From: Bradyrhizobium sp. BTAi1
Lineage (GTDB): Bacteria > Pseudomonadota > Alphaproteobacteria > Rhizobiales > Xanthobacteraceae
DNA: 64,000 bases
NCBI RefSeq assembly: GCF_000015165.1
Contig: NC_009485.1
Coordinates: forward strand, 3,491,501 to 3,555,500
Direction of reading: 5' to 3'
Below the pieces are notes generated by a model. It was not told the origin of the DNA, did not search any database, and saw nothing but the letters and a program-made list of their open reading frames with translations. Shown here one piece after another: positions 1 to 9,307 of the stretch (within the stretch, counting starts at the first letter, position 1; every line of letters begins with the position of its first letter). Position numbers and translations under genes: made by a program.

Positions 1-3000
1 TCCTTTCCATCGCCAATGTCGTCCGAGCCTGCGGTCAGTGAGCTCGCTTACGAGCTGATGGATGATGTGCCCGCGGAAGGATCCCGCCTGACTGACGCGC
101 TATACGAGGCGTATCAGCTGCAGTCTATCCGCATCCCGGGAGCGCAGCCGCATCCCACGAAGCTCGTGCAATCCGCCGCTATGGCGTCGGTCGCTCCGCC
201 CATACCCACCTATCGGTCGCATGTGGTGCCCCGGCTCGTAACCGATGGCGTGCTGTCGGACGCGCAGCTCGAGAGCATCATCTATGCCGGCGAGGCGCAT
301 GCTGGCTTCCTGGCGGGTGTCTGGACTGTCGACGAGACCTTCGACCAGGTTTGTGCGGCCAGCGAGGACACCGAGGGCGCGGTACGCCTCCGGCGCGGCT
401 GGTTCCTCGGCGATGGCACGGGCGCCGGGAAAGGCCGCCAGGTCGCGGGCATCCTGCTCGACAATTGGCTGAAGGGCCGGCGCCGGGCGATCTGGGTCAG
501 CAAGTCCGACAAGCTGATCGAGGACGCCCAGCGCGACTGGGCGGCGCTCGGCATGGAGCGGTTGCTGGTCACGCCGCTGTCGCGCTTCCGCCAGGGCACG
601 CCGATCCGGCTCGATCAAGCCATCCTTTTTACGACCTACGCCACGCTACGAACCGACGAGAAGGCCGAAAAGCTTTCCCGCGTCCGCCAGATCGTCGACT
701 GGGTGGGGCGGGATTTCGATGGCGTGATCATCTTCGACGAGAGCCATGCGATGCAGAACGCCGCGGGCAACAAGGGCGATCGGGGCGAGCAGGCGGCTTC
801 GCAGCAGGGCCGCGCCGGCTTGAGATTGCAGCACGCGCTGCCCAATGCCCGCATCGTCTATGTCTCAGCAACAGGCGCGACCACCGTCCATAATCTGGCC
901 TATGCCCAGCGGCTCGGATTGTGGGGCGGTGCGGATTTCCCGTTTGCGACGCGGGCGGATTTCGTGGCGGCGATCGAGGAGGGCGGGGTTGCGGCCATGG
1001 AGGTGATGGCCAGGGACCTCAAGGCCCTCGGCTTGTACGCTGCACGGTCGCTGTCCTTCGAGGGCATCGAATACGAGCTGCTCGAGCACCGGCTCACGGA
1101 CGAGCAGATCAGGATTTACGACGCTTATGCGGAGGCGTTCGCGGTCATTCACAACAATCTCGAGGCCGCGATGCGGGCGGCCAACATCACCGGCGCTACC
1201 TGCACGCTGAACGCGCAGGCCAAGTCGGCGGCGCGCTCGGCTTTCGAATCCGCCAAGCAGCGATTCTTCGGGCACCTCTTGACCTCGATGAAGACGCCAA
1301 CGCTGATCAACGCGATCAAGCGTGATCTCGAAGCCGGCCATGCCGCAGTCATCCAGATCGTCTCGACCGGCGAAGCCCTGATGGAGCGCCGGCTGGCCGA
1401 GATCCCGACCGAGGACTGGCGCGACGTCCAGGTCGACATCACGCCCCGCGAATATGTCTTGGACTATCTCGCCCATTCCTTCCCGGTCCAGCTCTACGAG
1501 CCGTTCACGGACGGCGACGGCAATTTGTTGTCGCGGCCAGTCTACCGCGATGGTCAGCCGGTCGAGAGCCGCGAAGCGGTCGCGCGCCGCGACCAGATGA
1601 TCGAGCATCTTGCCTCGCTTGCTCCGGTGCCCGGTGCGCTCGATCAGATCGTCCAGCGGTTCGGCACCGATATGGTGGCCGAGGTCACAGGGCGATCGCG
1701 ACGGATCGTCCGTATCCGTGATCGGCTCGCGGTCGAGACGAGAGCGGCCTCTGCAAACCTCGCCGAGGCCGCGGCGTTCATGGATGACCAGAAGCGCATC
1801 CTGGTGTTCTCGGATGCCGGCGGCACCGGGCGCAGCTACCACGCCGAGCTCTCGGCCAAGAACAGGCGGCTGCGGGTGCATTATCTTCTTGAGCCGGGCT
1901 GGAAGGCGGATGCCGCGATCCAGGGGCTTGGGCGGACCAACCGCACCAACCAGGCACAACCGCCGCTGTTTCGCCCGATCGCGACCGACGTGAAGGCCGA
2001 GAAGCGCTTTCTGTCGACCATCGCGCGCAGGCTCGACACGCTGGGGGCAATCACCCGTGGGCAGCGCCAGACCGGCGGGCAGGGATTGTTCCGCCCTGAG
2101 GACAACCTCGAAGGCCCGCACGCACGCGATGCGCTGCGTCAGCTCTATGGGCTTCTGGCGCGCGGCCAGGTCGGCAGCTGCTCACTGCAGCGCTTCGAGC
2201 AGGCCACGGGATTGAAGCTGACCGATGAGAATGGCCTGCGCGACGAGCTGCCGCCGATTACGACGTTCCTCAACCGGCTGCTCGCGCTGACGATCGAGCT
2301 GCAGAACATTCTCTTCACGGTATTTGAGCAGCTGCTGGCCGCGCGGATCGAGGGTGCCATCGCATCGGGGACTTACGATGCTGGCCTGGAGACGCTGCGA
2401 GCCGAGAGCTTCGTCGTCACCGAGCGGCGCACGATCTACAGCCATCCAGCAAACGGCGCTGAGACCCATCTCGTCACGATCACCCAGCGCGATCGCAATC
2501 GGCCGATGCCGCTGAACGAGGCGTTGGAGCGGCTCCTGCAGCGCCGCGCTGTTCCGCTACGCAATGTTCGCTCGGGGCGAGCGGCGATCCAAATGCCGGC
2601 GCCGAGCTGGCTGCTCGACGATGGCGAGATCGAGCCACGAGCCCAACTGATCGGACCGATGGGACGCCGCACTCTGCCGCTGGCCAAGCTCGCCGAGCAT
2701 GATTGGGTCGAGGCCGATCGCGAGCAGTTCAAGGCCGGCTGGAGCGCGGAGCTTGCATCCATCCCAGAGTTCACGACCAGCACGATCTACCTCGTCACCG
2801 GGCTCCTGCTGCCGATCTGGAAGCGCCTCCCTCAGGAGTCGACGCGGGTCTACCGTCTCCAGACCGATGCAGGCGAGCGCATCATCGGCCGGAAGGTCCC
2901 GCTCAGTTGGGTCACGGCAATGTCGGCGGAGAGACCGGCGCTCGCAGCTGAAGAGGCGTTCGCTGCACTGCTGCGCGACGGCTATGTGCTCGATCTCGCC

Positions 3001-3228
3001 GAAGGCCTGCAGCTGCGGCGAGCCCGCGTCATGGGTGTCGATCGGATCGAGCTGTCGGGCTTCACCGAGGGGCTCAGAGATTGTCTCAGGGTCTATGGGC
3101 TGTTCGGCGAGATCATCTCCTGGAAGCTGCGGATGTTCGTGCCCACCGATGCAAGCGGCGCGGCGGTCCTGACCAAGGTTCTGGAGCGCTTTCCGATTGC
3201 GCAAGTCCGTGGGCGGGAGCGACCGTGA
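1..3228 (+). CDS. Strawberry-notch-type helicase/NTPase, 5'-truncated
   Basis: Large superfamily-2-like NTPase found in the processing half of Trb-type ICEs. The open frame runs to base 1 without a stop, so the N-terminus lies outside the window and the ATG at 16 need not be the true start. Counting from that ATG, a Walker A-like GDGTGAGKG sits near residue 135, a DESH Walker B box near 240, a SATG motif near 285 and the motif-VI-like GRTNRTNQ near 638. The last 400 residues match the C-terminal half typical of this family. The stop overlaps the next start (TGATG), so it is translationally coupled to the Toprim gene. A role in unwinding or processing transferred DNA is inferred from context. 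Confidence 0.85.
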   Translation, partial: SFPSPMSSEPAVSELAYELMDDVPAEGSRLTDALYEAYQLQSIRIPGAQPHPTKLVQSAAMASVAPPIPTYRSHVVPRLVTDGVLSDAQLESIIYAGEAHAGFLAGVWTVDETFDQVCAASEDTEGAVRLRRGWFLGDGTGAGKGRQVAGILLDNWLKGRRRAIWVSKSDKLIEDAQRDWAALGMERLLVTPLSRFRQGTPIRLDQAILFTTYATLRTDEKAEKLSRVRQIVDWVGRDFDGVIIFDESHAMQNAAGNKGDRGEQAASQQGRAGLRLQHALPNARIVYVSATGATTVHNLAYAQRLGLWGGADFPFATRADFVAAIEEGGVAAMEVMARDLKALGLYAARSLSFEGIEYELLEHRLTDEQIRIYDAYAEAFAVIHNNLEAAMRAANITGATCTLNAQAKSAARSAFESAKQRFFGHLLTSMKTPTLINAIKRDLEAGHAAVIQIVSTGEALMERRLAEIPTEDWRDVQVDITPREYVLDYLAHSFPVQLYEPFTDGDGNLLSRPVYRDGQPVESREAVARRDQMIEHLASLAPVPGALDQIVQRFGTDMVAEVTGRSRRIVRIRDRLAVETRAASANLAEAAAFMDDQKRILVFSDAGGTGRSYHAELSAKNRRLRVHYLLEPGWKADAAIQGLGRTNRTNQAQPPLFRPIATDVKAEKRFLSTIARRLDTLGAITRGQRQTGGQGLFRPEDNLEGPHARDALRQLYGLLARGQVGSCSLQRFEQATGLKLTDENGLRDELPPITTFLNRLLALTIELQNILFTVFEQLLAARIEGAIASGTYDAGLETLRAESFVVTERRTIYSHPANGAETHLVTITQRDRNRPMPLNEALERLLQRRAVPLRNVRSGRAAIQMPAPSWLLDDGEIEPRAQLIGPMGRRTLPLAKLAEHDWVEADREQFKAGWSAELASIPEFTTSTIYLVTGLLLPIWKRLPQESTRVYRLQTDAGERIIGRKVPLSWVTAMSAERPALAAEEAFAALLRDGYVLDLAEGLQLRRARVMGVDRIELSGFTEGLRDCLRVYGLFGEIISWKLRMFVPTDASGAAVLTKVLERFPIAQVRGRERP

Positions 3229-4283
3229 TGGCAAGCGACGCGTCAGAACTGGCGCGCCGCCTCGCGCGTGAGGCCGAGGCGGTGTGCCGTCACTATCTCT
3301 CCAACGGCAGGCGGGAGGGGTGCTATTGGCTGGTAGGGGATATCAACAATACGCCCGGCCGCTCGCTGTTCGTGCGGTTGCATGCTTCTTCGAAGGGGCC
3401 AGCCGGCAAATGGACCGATGCCGCGACCGGCGAGCATGGCGATCTGCTCGACGTCATCGGGACCACATGCGCTCTGCGGAGCTTCCGCGAGATTGCCGAG
3501 GAGGCGCGGCGGTTCTTGCGGCTGCCTCGCTGGCAGCGCGATCCGGCGATCGAGCCCAAAGCTCCCGGGCGTTCGCGCGACCCGATCAAGGCGGCTCGCC
3601 GGCTCTTCGCAATGTCTCAGCCGCTGACGGGGACGCTCGGTGAGGCCTATCTGGCCAATCGAGGCATTGATCCACCTGCTGCCACGGCTGCGGCACTCCG
3701 GTTCCATCCGCAATGCTTCTATCGACCGGATGACACCACGACGATCGAGACTTGGCCGGCCCTGATTGCCGCCGTGACCGATCTCGATGACTGCATCACC
3801 GGCGTCCATCGCACCTGGCTCGATCCTGATGGCTTTGATGATCGCAGGCTCGGCAAGGCGCCGATCGAGACGCCGCGACGGGCAATGGGCGACCTGCTTG
3901 GACACGCCGTTCGCTTCGGGATCGCTGATGACGTCATGGCGGCTGGTGAGGGCATCGAGACCATGCTGTCATTGCGGACGGTGTTGCCATCCCTGCCGGT
4001 TGCCGCAGCACTCTCGGCCAACCATCTCGCCACGCTGCTGTCGCCGGCAACGCTGCGCCGGCTCTATGTCGCTGTCGATGCTGACGCTGCCGGGATCAAT
4101 GCGGCCAAGTCCCTGACGGCACGAGCGCTGGACGCCGGCATCGAGGCGATTGCCCTGTGTCCTCGTCTTGGGGATTTCAACGAAGATCTGCGCGCATTCG
4201 GGAAAGCCCAGCTCCGGGACATGCTGCGCCATCAGCTGTCGCCGGAGGACGCCGCGCGCTCCCTGGACGTGATTTCGGCCTAG
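3228..4283 (+). CDS. Toprim domain-containing protein (DnaG/CHC2-like)
   Basis: A 351-residue primase-like protein. The N-terminal third carries a zinc-free CHC2-type region (GKWTDAATGEHGDLLDVI). The C-terminal half is a Toprim domain with the glutamate motif GEGIETMLSL and the acidic VAVDADAAG motif that bind divalent metal. The ATG at 3228 overlaps the upstream helicase stop by one base, which decides the start over longer in-frame options. Next to the helicase, it probably primes or processes element DNA during transfer or replication. The family is common in alphaproteobacterial ICEs; the exact reaction is not established from sequence. Confidence 0.85.
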   Translation: MASDASELARRLAREAEAVCRHYLSNGRREGCYWLVGDINNTPGRSLFVRLHASSKGPAGKWTDAATGEHGDLLDVIGTTCALRSFREIAEEARRFLRLPRWQRDPAIEPKAPGRSRDPIKAARRLFAMSQPLTGTLGEAYLANRGIDPPAATAAALRFHPQCFYRPDDTTTIETWPALIAAVTDLDDCITGVHRTWLDPDGFDDRRLGKAPIETPRRAMGDLLGHAVRFGIADDVMAAGEGIETMLSLRTVLPSLPVAAALSANHLATLLSPATLRRLYVAVDADAAGINAAKSLTARALDAGIEAIALCPRLGDFNEDLRAFGKAQLRDMLRHQLSPEDAARSLDVISA

Positions 4284-4625
4284 CTAAACGTCGGTCCTAC
4301 GTCGGGGGTACCGCTCTGCGCTCGCTACCCGTGGGCGGGCGAGAGGATCTCATCTGAGCCTCGAGAGCCGCGCCGGGGCCTTCTTCAGAGGCGATCGGAC
4401 AGCAGGCGGTCCGGTCCGGCAATGGCGGTGCGCAGCTATTTTCCGCCGGCCCGCGCGCGGGCCTTTGCACCGCGAAACAAAATAGCCGCGCACCGCCATC
4501 CTCCGCTGTCGCTCCGGCCCGCTGCTCGAAGGGATCAGCGGGTTCTGGTCCGGTCCGCCCGCCGTCTTGGAGATCGCTATGGAAGGCCGCGATCGGCGCG
4601 GTCAGAGATCACAGACGAGATCCCT
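4284..4625. other. Intergenic gap with nested inverted repeat
   Basis: No gene is supported in this 342-bp gap. It is dominated by the inverted repeat described at 4422-4499; the rest shows no recognisable promoter or coding signal. Confidence 0.6.
4422..4499. repeat. Nested inverted repeat upstream of the DUF2493 gene
   Basis: Two 21-base arms (4422-4442 and 4479-4499) are reverse complements at 20 of 21 positions. They enclose 36 bases that hold a perfect 16-bp GC palindrome (4448-4463, GGCCCGCGCGCGGGCC). As single-stranded DNA this could fold into a long branched hairpin. A similar layout occurs at 6564-6628 upstream of the DUF736 gene. Function is unknown; a single-strand promoter, replication signal or attenuator are all possible. 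Confidence 0.8.
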
Positions 4626-5561
4626 ATGTCCGACCACCACGACGAGATGCGAGAGCCGCGCGACACCCGGTCGACGACCGACGACGCCTTGGCCGAACTC
4701 CAACTGTATGGCTACCGTCCCTTCGACGACGAGCCTGATCCACGGCCGCTCCCGGAGGGCAGGGCCATCACTGGTGCGGTCGCCGACATCTTCGACGCCC
4801 TGGTGGCGACACTCTCCGACACCCGCCTCGAGCCTGAGCTCAAGGATCTCTTGTGGTCGGCGGTCAACCTTTTCCACCGTGCGACGATGCGCATCGAGCG
4901 CGAGCTCGACGGCAATGAGCAGGCGCAGCGGACCAGCCAGCGCGAACAGAACGGCTCGGAGGTCCGCTCCGTCGAGCTCGAGCGGCTGACGTCGGAAGGG
5001 CTGTCGCTGGTCGAGCGCCGCAACGTCATGGAGCTGTTTCGCGACCTTGCCGCGGAGGCCTTCGAACTGCATACGCGATCGCCCTGGCGCCCGCGATCCG
5101 GCTCGCAGGTCAACCACCGCACGCTGACGGCCGCCATGATCGACTCCCGCGACTTCCTCGCCGCCAAGCGACGCGCCGAGACCGAGGTCATGCTGCCGCA
5201 GGGTCCGAAGATCGCACTCACTGGTGGACCGGACTTCAACGACGTCGCGCTCATCTGGGACCGGCTCGACAAGGTCCACGCCAAGCACCCCGACATGGTG
5301 CTCTTGCATGGCGGCTCGCCGAAGGGCGCCGAGCTGATTGCCTCCAAATGGGCCGCGAACCGGAAGGTGCCGCAGGTCGCCTTCAAGCCCGACTGGACGA
5401 GGCACAACAAGGCCGCACCCTTCAAGCGCAACGACGCCATGCTGGAGACGCTCCCGATCGGCGTGATGGTCTTTCCCGGCTCGGGGATTCAAGGCAACCT
5501 CGCCGACAAGGCCCGTCGCCTCGGCATTCCCGTCTGGATCTTCGGCAAAGGCGGCGCGTGA
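4626..5561 (+). CDS. DUF2493 (SLOG-fold) domain protein
   Basis: A 311-residue protein. The ATG at 4626 (MSDHHDEM) was chosen because the residues upstream of it in the open frame come from the nested inverted repeat and look non-coding. The C-terminal 120 residues form the DUF2493 domain, a Rossmann-like SLOG fold: a GGPDFND strand-loop, LLHGGSPKGAE and FPGSGI loops suit nucleotide or ligand binding. The N-terminal half is charged and helical. This protein is a routine member of Trb-type ICE gene sets near DUF736 and the Toprim gene; its biochemical role is unknown. Confidence 0.8.
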   Translation: MSDHHDEMREPRDTRSTTDDALAELQLYGYRPFDDEPDPRPLPEGRAITGAVADIFDALVATLSDTRLEPELKDLLWSAVNLFHRATMRIERELDGNEQAQRTSQREQNGSEVRSVELERLTSEGLSLVERRNVMELFRDLAAEAFELHTRSPWRPRSGSQVNHRTLTAAMIDSRDFLAAKRRAETEVMLPQGPKIALTGGPDFNDVALIWDRLDKVHAKHPDMVLLHGGSPKGAELIASKWAANRKVPQVAFKPDWTRHNKAAPFKRNDAMLETLPIGVMVFPGSGIQGNLADKARRLGIPVWIFGKGGA

Positions 5562-5731
5562 GCGCCGTCGACTCCTAAACGTTCCGCCGGGCCCAAAACG
5601 CGTCGGACGCCGCTCGAGCATCGGCACGACCGTCCGCAACTTTGTCCAAATCAGGATGCATATTGTTCGGATCGCGCCGCGGTGGTGGTGGAAGGCGCAT
5701 CCCGTCATAGCTTTGCACGGAGGCCACCGCC

Positions 5732-6196
5732 ATGCCCGCGATTACTCTCATCCTTGGACTGGTCAGCGTCGGACTGTTGTGCCGCGCGCTGTTCAAGCTG
5801 GCTGTTCACGCTCTCCCGTTCTTCGTTGCGGTCAGCACCAGCATGGCGGTCCTGAGTGCAGGCGTCGGGATCGCCGGGGCATTTTTGGTCGGCCTCACCG
5901 CGGCGGCTCTCACCCTGACCGTCGGCCGAATTCTGTTCGTAACCTCACGATCCCCGCTGATGCGCGCCTGCGTGGCAGCAGCTTTTCTCGTCCCGGCAGC
6001 AATGGCCGGCCGTCACACGGCGCTGGGTGTTGCCTTCCTTGCTGGGCCATCGCCGCTCTGGTGCGAGATCATCGGTTGGTTGGGTGCGCTCCTGGCGGGT
6101 GGATGCGCTCTGCATGAGTTGCTCAGTCACGATCTGCCCCGCCCGTCGCGGACCGAGCAGGGCGGCGATCGGTCGCTCCACTCTTTGCGGCTGTGA
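5732..6196 (+). CDS. Hypothetical membrane protein
   Basis: A 154-residue protein with about four hydrophobic segments (near residues 3-24, 28-60, 78-92 and 108-128) and a polar C-terminal tail. I do not recognise the family. It starts at an ATG after a GGAGGCC sequence that can serve as a ribosome-binding site. It lies between the DUF2493 and DUF736 genes, all on the plus strand, so it may be part of the ICE accessory set, but no function can be assigned. Confidence 0.55.
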   Translation: MPAITLILGLVSVGLLCRALFKLAVHALPFFVAVSTSMAVLSAGVGIAGAFLVGLTAAALTLTVGRILFVTSRSPLMRACVAAAFLVPAAMAGRHTALGVAFLAGPSPLWCEIIGWLGALLAGGCALHELLSHDLPRPSRTEQGGDRSLHSLRL

Positions 6197-6740
6197 ACCT
6201 GACCTGGGCAGTCTAGCCGCCTGTGCCTCGAACGGTCGACGGAATTGTTCTGGGTCACGAATGTGCTCAGTTGAGCGAATGCGAGCCCCCGAACTGGAGC
6301 TTGCGGCCCACCCCAGAACGATCTTACCAGCGCAAGACATCGGCTGACCGGCTCACGGCAGGTTCGCGGACACGGGGCTAAGATCGACATGCGCTTTTCT
6401 TGCCGTCGGCTTCTGATCGTACGCCTAGTTCGTCGGACGTCTTGTGCGGCCGCGGCTCACCATGTCTCTCCTGGAAGCTGATCGGGACGGCGACGCACCT
6501 TGCCTCGTGATGGCTTGATCTGGCCGAAGACCGGCTACGCCTCGATCGCCTGAGCGCAACGCCGCCGGCCAACTTTCTTCCCCTGGGCGGAGCCGCCCAT
6601 TCCTCGCGGGACAAGAAAGTGGTCCGGCGTCGTCCTCCGCTTCGCTCCAGCCCTGCGGGTGCGCCGTCGATCGCCGTTCGCCCGAGATGCGCCATCGAGG
6701 CCGCGGTGGTCGCGGCCCGAACCAGCCAAGGAGAGACGAC
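6197..6740. other. Long intergenic gap with a second nested inverted repeat
   Basis: No convincing gene is seen in this 544-bp gap; open frames on both strands have no family match and poor codon character. The second half carries the nested inverted repeat at 6564-6628, and a ribosome-binding site (GGAGAG at 6730) serves the DUF736 gene. Confidence 0.5.
6564..6628. repeat. Nested inverted repeat upstream of the DUF736 gene
   Basis: Arms at 6564-6579 and 6613-6628 pair as GCCGG plus ACTTTCTT around a three-base mismatch. Between them lies a perfect hairpin (6584-6599, TGGGCGG-AG-CCGCCCA). The architecture, long outer arms around a GC palindrome just upstream of an ICE accessory gene, repeats that at 4422-4499 although the sequences differ. 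Confidence 0.65.
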
Positions 6741-7061
6741 ATGGCTTCCATCGGTTCCTTCAAGAAGGTCGGCGACGATTTCCAGGGCGAGATCATCACC
6801 CTGAGCCTCAAGGCCAAGGGCGTGCGCATCGTCCCCGAGACCAACCGCTCCAGCGAGAACGCGCCCAGCCACCGCGTCTACGCAGGCCGGGTCGAGATCG
6901 GAGCTGCCTGGGCGCGCCGCTCCGAGGAGGGACGCGACTATCTCTCGCTCAAGCTCGACGATCCCTCGTTCAACGCCCCGATCTACGCCAACCTGTTCGA
7001 GGACGAGGGCGGCGAGGGCTACACGCTCCTGTGGTCGCGACCGCGCAAGACGGCGGAGTGA
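6741..7061 (+). CDS. DUF736 family protein
   Basis: A 106-residue DUF736 protein starting MASIGSFKKVGDDFQG, a near-universal small protein of alphaproteobacterial conjugative elements. It has the characteristic F-x-G-xI-x-T-L-xL strand pattern and the conserved RVEIGAAW segment. The start is set by a GGAGAG ribosome-binding site six bases upstream. The family is linked to conjugation by genome context; no activity has been shown that I know of. A strong hairpin follows the stop. Confidence 0.9.
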   Translation: MASIGSFKKVGDDFQGEIITLSLKAKGVRIVPETNRSSENAPSHRVYAGRVEIGAAWARRSEEGRDYLSLKLDDPSFNAPIYANLFEDEGGEGYTLLWSRPRKTAE

Positions 7062-7071
7062 GTCCACAGAG

Positions 7072-7100
7072 GGCTCCGCCCGGATGACCCGGGCGGAGCC
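7072..7100 (+). terminator. Strong hairpin after the DUF736 gene
   Basis: A perfect 12-bp stem (7072-7083 pairs with 7089-7100) with a 5-base loop lies 10 bases after the DUF736 stop. There is no T-tract, so it is a probable terminator or mRNA-stabilising hairpin and not a certain intrinsic terminator. Confidence 0.6.
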
Positions 7101-7197
7101 AAGGTCGGACTCTGGCTGTTGCTGGTGCGATCTCGGACCACGCCCTTCCAGCCGGGGGCCTCGCGCCGAGCAGCGTCAAGTGTGAAGCTTGACAGGC

Positions 7198-7443
7198 TTA
7201 CGCCAATGTTGGCGGCTTCGGCTCGTGTGCCTGCTCCGCCGGAGGTGGATGCTCGATTTCCCGCCTCGTACGATCAATGAGATGCAGAGTCGTCGTTTCA
7301 CCGAGCTCTTCGGCGTATGCAGACGCTGCTTCGAGGTGAAACAGCATCATCTTGCGCGAGGCTCCCAGTCGATCGGTCATATCGAAAACGAACAGCAGCG
7401 CCGGCGAGTGTGCAATTACATAGGCTATGGTTGAAGGGATCAT
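7198..7443 (-). CDS. Hypothetical protein
   Basis: A possible 81-residue protein beginning MIPSTIAYVIAHSPALLF, with one hydrophobic segment, an amphipathic helix (HLEAASAYAEELGE) and a proline-rich tail. The frame extends upstream to 7608, but the added residues look non-coding. No family is recognised and there is no clear ribosome-binding site, so this is a weak call. It is on the minus strand together with the three genes to its right. Confidence 0.4.
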   Translation of the reverse strand: MIPSTIAYVIAHSPALLFVFDMTDRLGASRKMMLFHLEAASAYAEELGETTTLHLIDRTRREIEHPPPAEQAHEPKPPTLA

Positions 7444-7663
7444 TCTTGGCGGAGGCTGTTTAAGTGGGAGCTTAGCCGGCGAGACTCGACTGGCATGATC
7501 TCGATCTAATGTTCGGTTCGCAGGGTTTGTAAGGAGCATCTTGGTAAAGGAGTTGATGCCACGAACCAGATCGGAGTGAATGACCGCGCTTGGCAATGTG
7601 CGGCTCATATAACGTTCTGCGCACCGGCACGGTATCCAAGATCTTTAGCAAGTGGAGCAGATG

Positions 7664-7903
7664 CTAATTGATCTGCTCGCTTGTCGCATGCAGTCGGCCC
7701 GCGTCGCTGTGAATGGCTTCCCGGCGGCAACCGCGACACCAGTAGAGTTCACCACATTCGGTGTGAACAATCTTGAAGCCGTCCGGAACGGATTCCGCAC
7801 GGTATTCGTATGTCGATCCACTAGGTTGGAAAAGCTGCAAAAGGCCGGAGTTTCTACAGTTTGGGCATGTCAGCAGCTCAGTCCAACGCGCACCCGTCGA
7901 CAT
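7664..7903 (-). CDS. Small zinc-ribbon hypothetical protein
   Basis: A 79-residue protein with two CxxC pairs (CPNC near residue 13 and CRGC near residue 56) separated by a beta-rich stretch, the layout of a zinc ribbon. It resembles small conserved proteins of Bradyrhizobium-type genomes. No enzymatic residues are seen. A role in binding nucleic acid or protein is a guess from the fold. A similar zinc-ribbon protein lies at 59983-60300. Confidence 0.65.
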   Translation of the reverse strand: MSTGARWTELLTCPNCRNSGLLQLFQPSGSTYEYRAESVPDGFKIVHTECGELYWCRGCRREAIHSDAGRLHATSEQIN

Positions 7904-7992
7904 TGCGAAGCTCCTTAAGCATGACCGAGAAGAAGAACGCAGCTCATCAGCGCCGTCTGGTCAAAATTGCTCAATTGGGCTGCGATATTGCA

Positions 7993-8655
7993 TCAGGCTG
8001 CTGCTATGTCTTCCTTTGCCGGACCGCGCGCGACGATCTTGAGGACATCATCTTCAAGTGCACGCTGGAGCGCTTTGGCCTCATTCCATGGTGCGCGCAG
8101 CCAAACCTCTCGCTCTTCATCCGTCGTCAGGATGACCGGCATCGCCTTCGGATGGATGGGAGCAACAATGGCGTTCGGCTCGGTTGTCAGGAAGCCGTAG
8201 ACCAAGTGCGGGCCCGGGATCGGCTTGGACTTTGTTCCGCGTTCGCCCTGGAATTCAGTCCAGATGCCGGCGAAGCAGGTCAGCGGGCGATCGTCAGACG
8301 AGGCGAACCAGACCACATCCTTCTTCTTGGTCTCTGGGTTCGGTTCTGGCGCGTATTCCGCAAAGCTGTTGAAGGGCACCAGGCATCGGTTCTCGGGCTT
8401 CAGCCAGCCCCGCCAATGCGGAGACGAGGTGTTGCGGATGTTCGTCACGGGTGGCCCGCCGGTCCGTGGAGGCGGCGGCATCCCCCAGCGCATCATCAGC
8501 ATCTCGCGGTCTTCTTCGTTGCCGCGAATGACGGGTGCCGGGTAGTCCGGGAAGACACCGGGCATCGGAGGAAGATTACCTTCATATCGGCGGACGACCC
8601 GAAACAGTGCCGCGATTGCGGCCTGGTTGGTGGTGATGCTGTAGAGGTTGCACAT
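7993..8655 (-). CDS. SOS response-associated peptidase family (YedK/HMCES-like)
   Basis: A 220-residue SRAP protein. Family members form a covalent thiazolidine link through Cys2 to abasic sites in single-stranded DNA. Visible hallmarks are Met-Cys at the N-terminus (MCNLYS), the NIRNTSSPHW segment, the catalytic-region AEYAPEP and the HPKAMPVILT histidine motif. Length and all key residues are intact, so it should be active. In a mobile element it may protect the transferred single strand; this is inference. Confidence 0.92.
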   Translation of the reverse strand: MCNLYSITTNQAAIAALFRVVRRYEGNLPPMPGVFPDYPAPVIRGNEEDREMLMMRWGMPPPPRTGGPPVTNIRNTSSPHWRGWLKPENRCLVPFNSFAEYAPEPNPETKKKDVVWFASSDDRPLTCFAGIWTEFQGERGTKSKPIPGPHLVYGFLTTEPNAIVAPIHPKAMPVILTTDEEREVWLRAPWNEAKALQRALEDDVLKIVARGPAKEDIAAA

Positions 8656-8683
8656 TCTAAGGCTCAGTCCGGTCCAGCGCTCG

Positions 8684-9121
8684 TCATTGCGAGGTGTCCA
8701 TATGTGTTGAGTAGATGTGGTCCTCGGTCGTCCTGAGTTCTATCTCCGCACCGCAGAAGCACCGGGATCTGCCGGACGTATTCTGGGTTGGGAGGCGGCA
8801 GCCGGCATCCCACATCGCGTATTTCCAGGCCGTGAACGCTTCATGTCGACGCCACTCGTCGAAGTCTCCCGGAGATCGACGTGCAACGAACGCGCTCCAC
8901 GCGCTCTCAAATGCCGAGCGCGCCTCTGCAAACGATGCCGCCGTCCCGACACTTTGCTCGCCGGGATGACTGCCTGGATAAAAGCCGCAGAACCACTGCC
9001 AAGCCGGTGATCCGATCGATCCCTTGTTCTTGGCAATCGTACCGGCTTGAATGTCGCCGAAGTAGATGCGCCAGGTCTCCTCTGGCGCCTTGGAATCGCG
9101 GCGGCGGGTGAGGGCGGTCAT
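8684..9121 (-). CDS. Conserved hypothetical protein
   Basis: A 145-residue protein with a WRIYFGDIQAGTIAKNKGS start region, an aromatic central motif (WQWFCGFYPGSHPGE) and an FxxARxAFExAW helix. I recognise it as a type of small conserved protein frequent in Bradyrhizobium genomes but know no function. It lies immediately downstream of the XRE regulator gene on the same strand and upstream of the SRAP gene. Confidence 0.65.
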   Translation of the reverse strand: MTALTRRRDSKAPEETWRIYFGDIQAGTIAKNKGSIGSPAWQWFCGFYPGSHPGEQSVGTAASFAEARSAFESAWSAFVARRSPGDFDEWRRHEAFTAWKYAMWDAGCRLPTQNTSGRSRCFCGAEIELRTTEDHIYSTHMDTSQ

Positions 9122-9307
9122 CCCGTATAGATTCCAGCCTGTGGGCTGAAAAGGAAGCCGCTATGGCTGGGGTGAGCGTCGCCTTGGTCCCCAAGTCCTT
9201 GTCCAGAACTGATGTCGAACTCCATCTGCCTCGGGAAAGCCGGGGCGTGATACTGCCAAAAACCGTGACGATCGATGACAGCGCCAAACTTTGGGCAAGC
9301 TTTGGCA

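Noticed and set aside
238..243. GTAACC sites at 238, 5939, 39788 and 56371
   Set aside because: Each is inside a coding region and none has CGAA 16 bases downstream, so they were not counted as SigF promoters.
865..2121. 418-codon minus-strand open frame opposite the helicase
   Set aside because: Antisense shadow; helicase motifs on the plus strand are intact.
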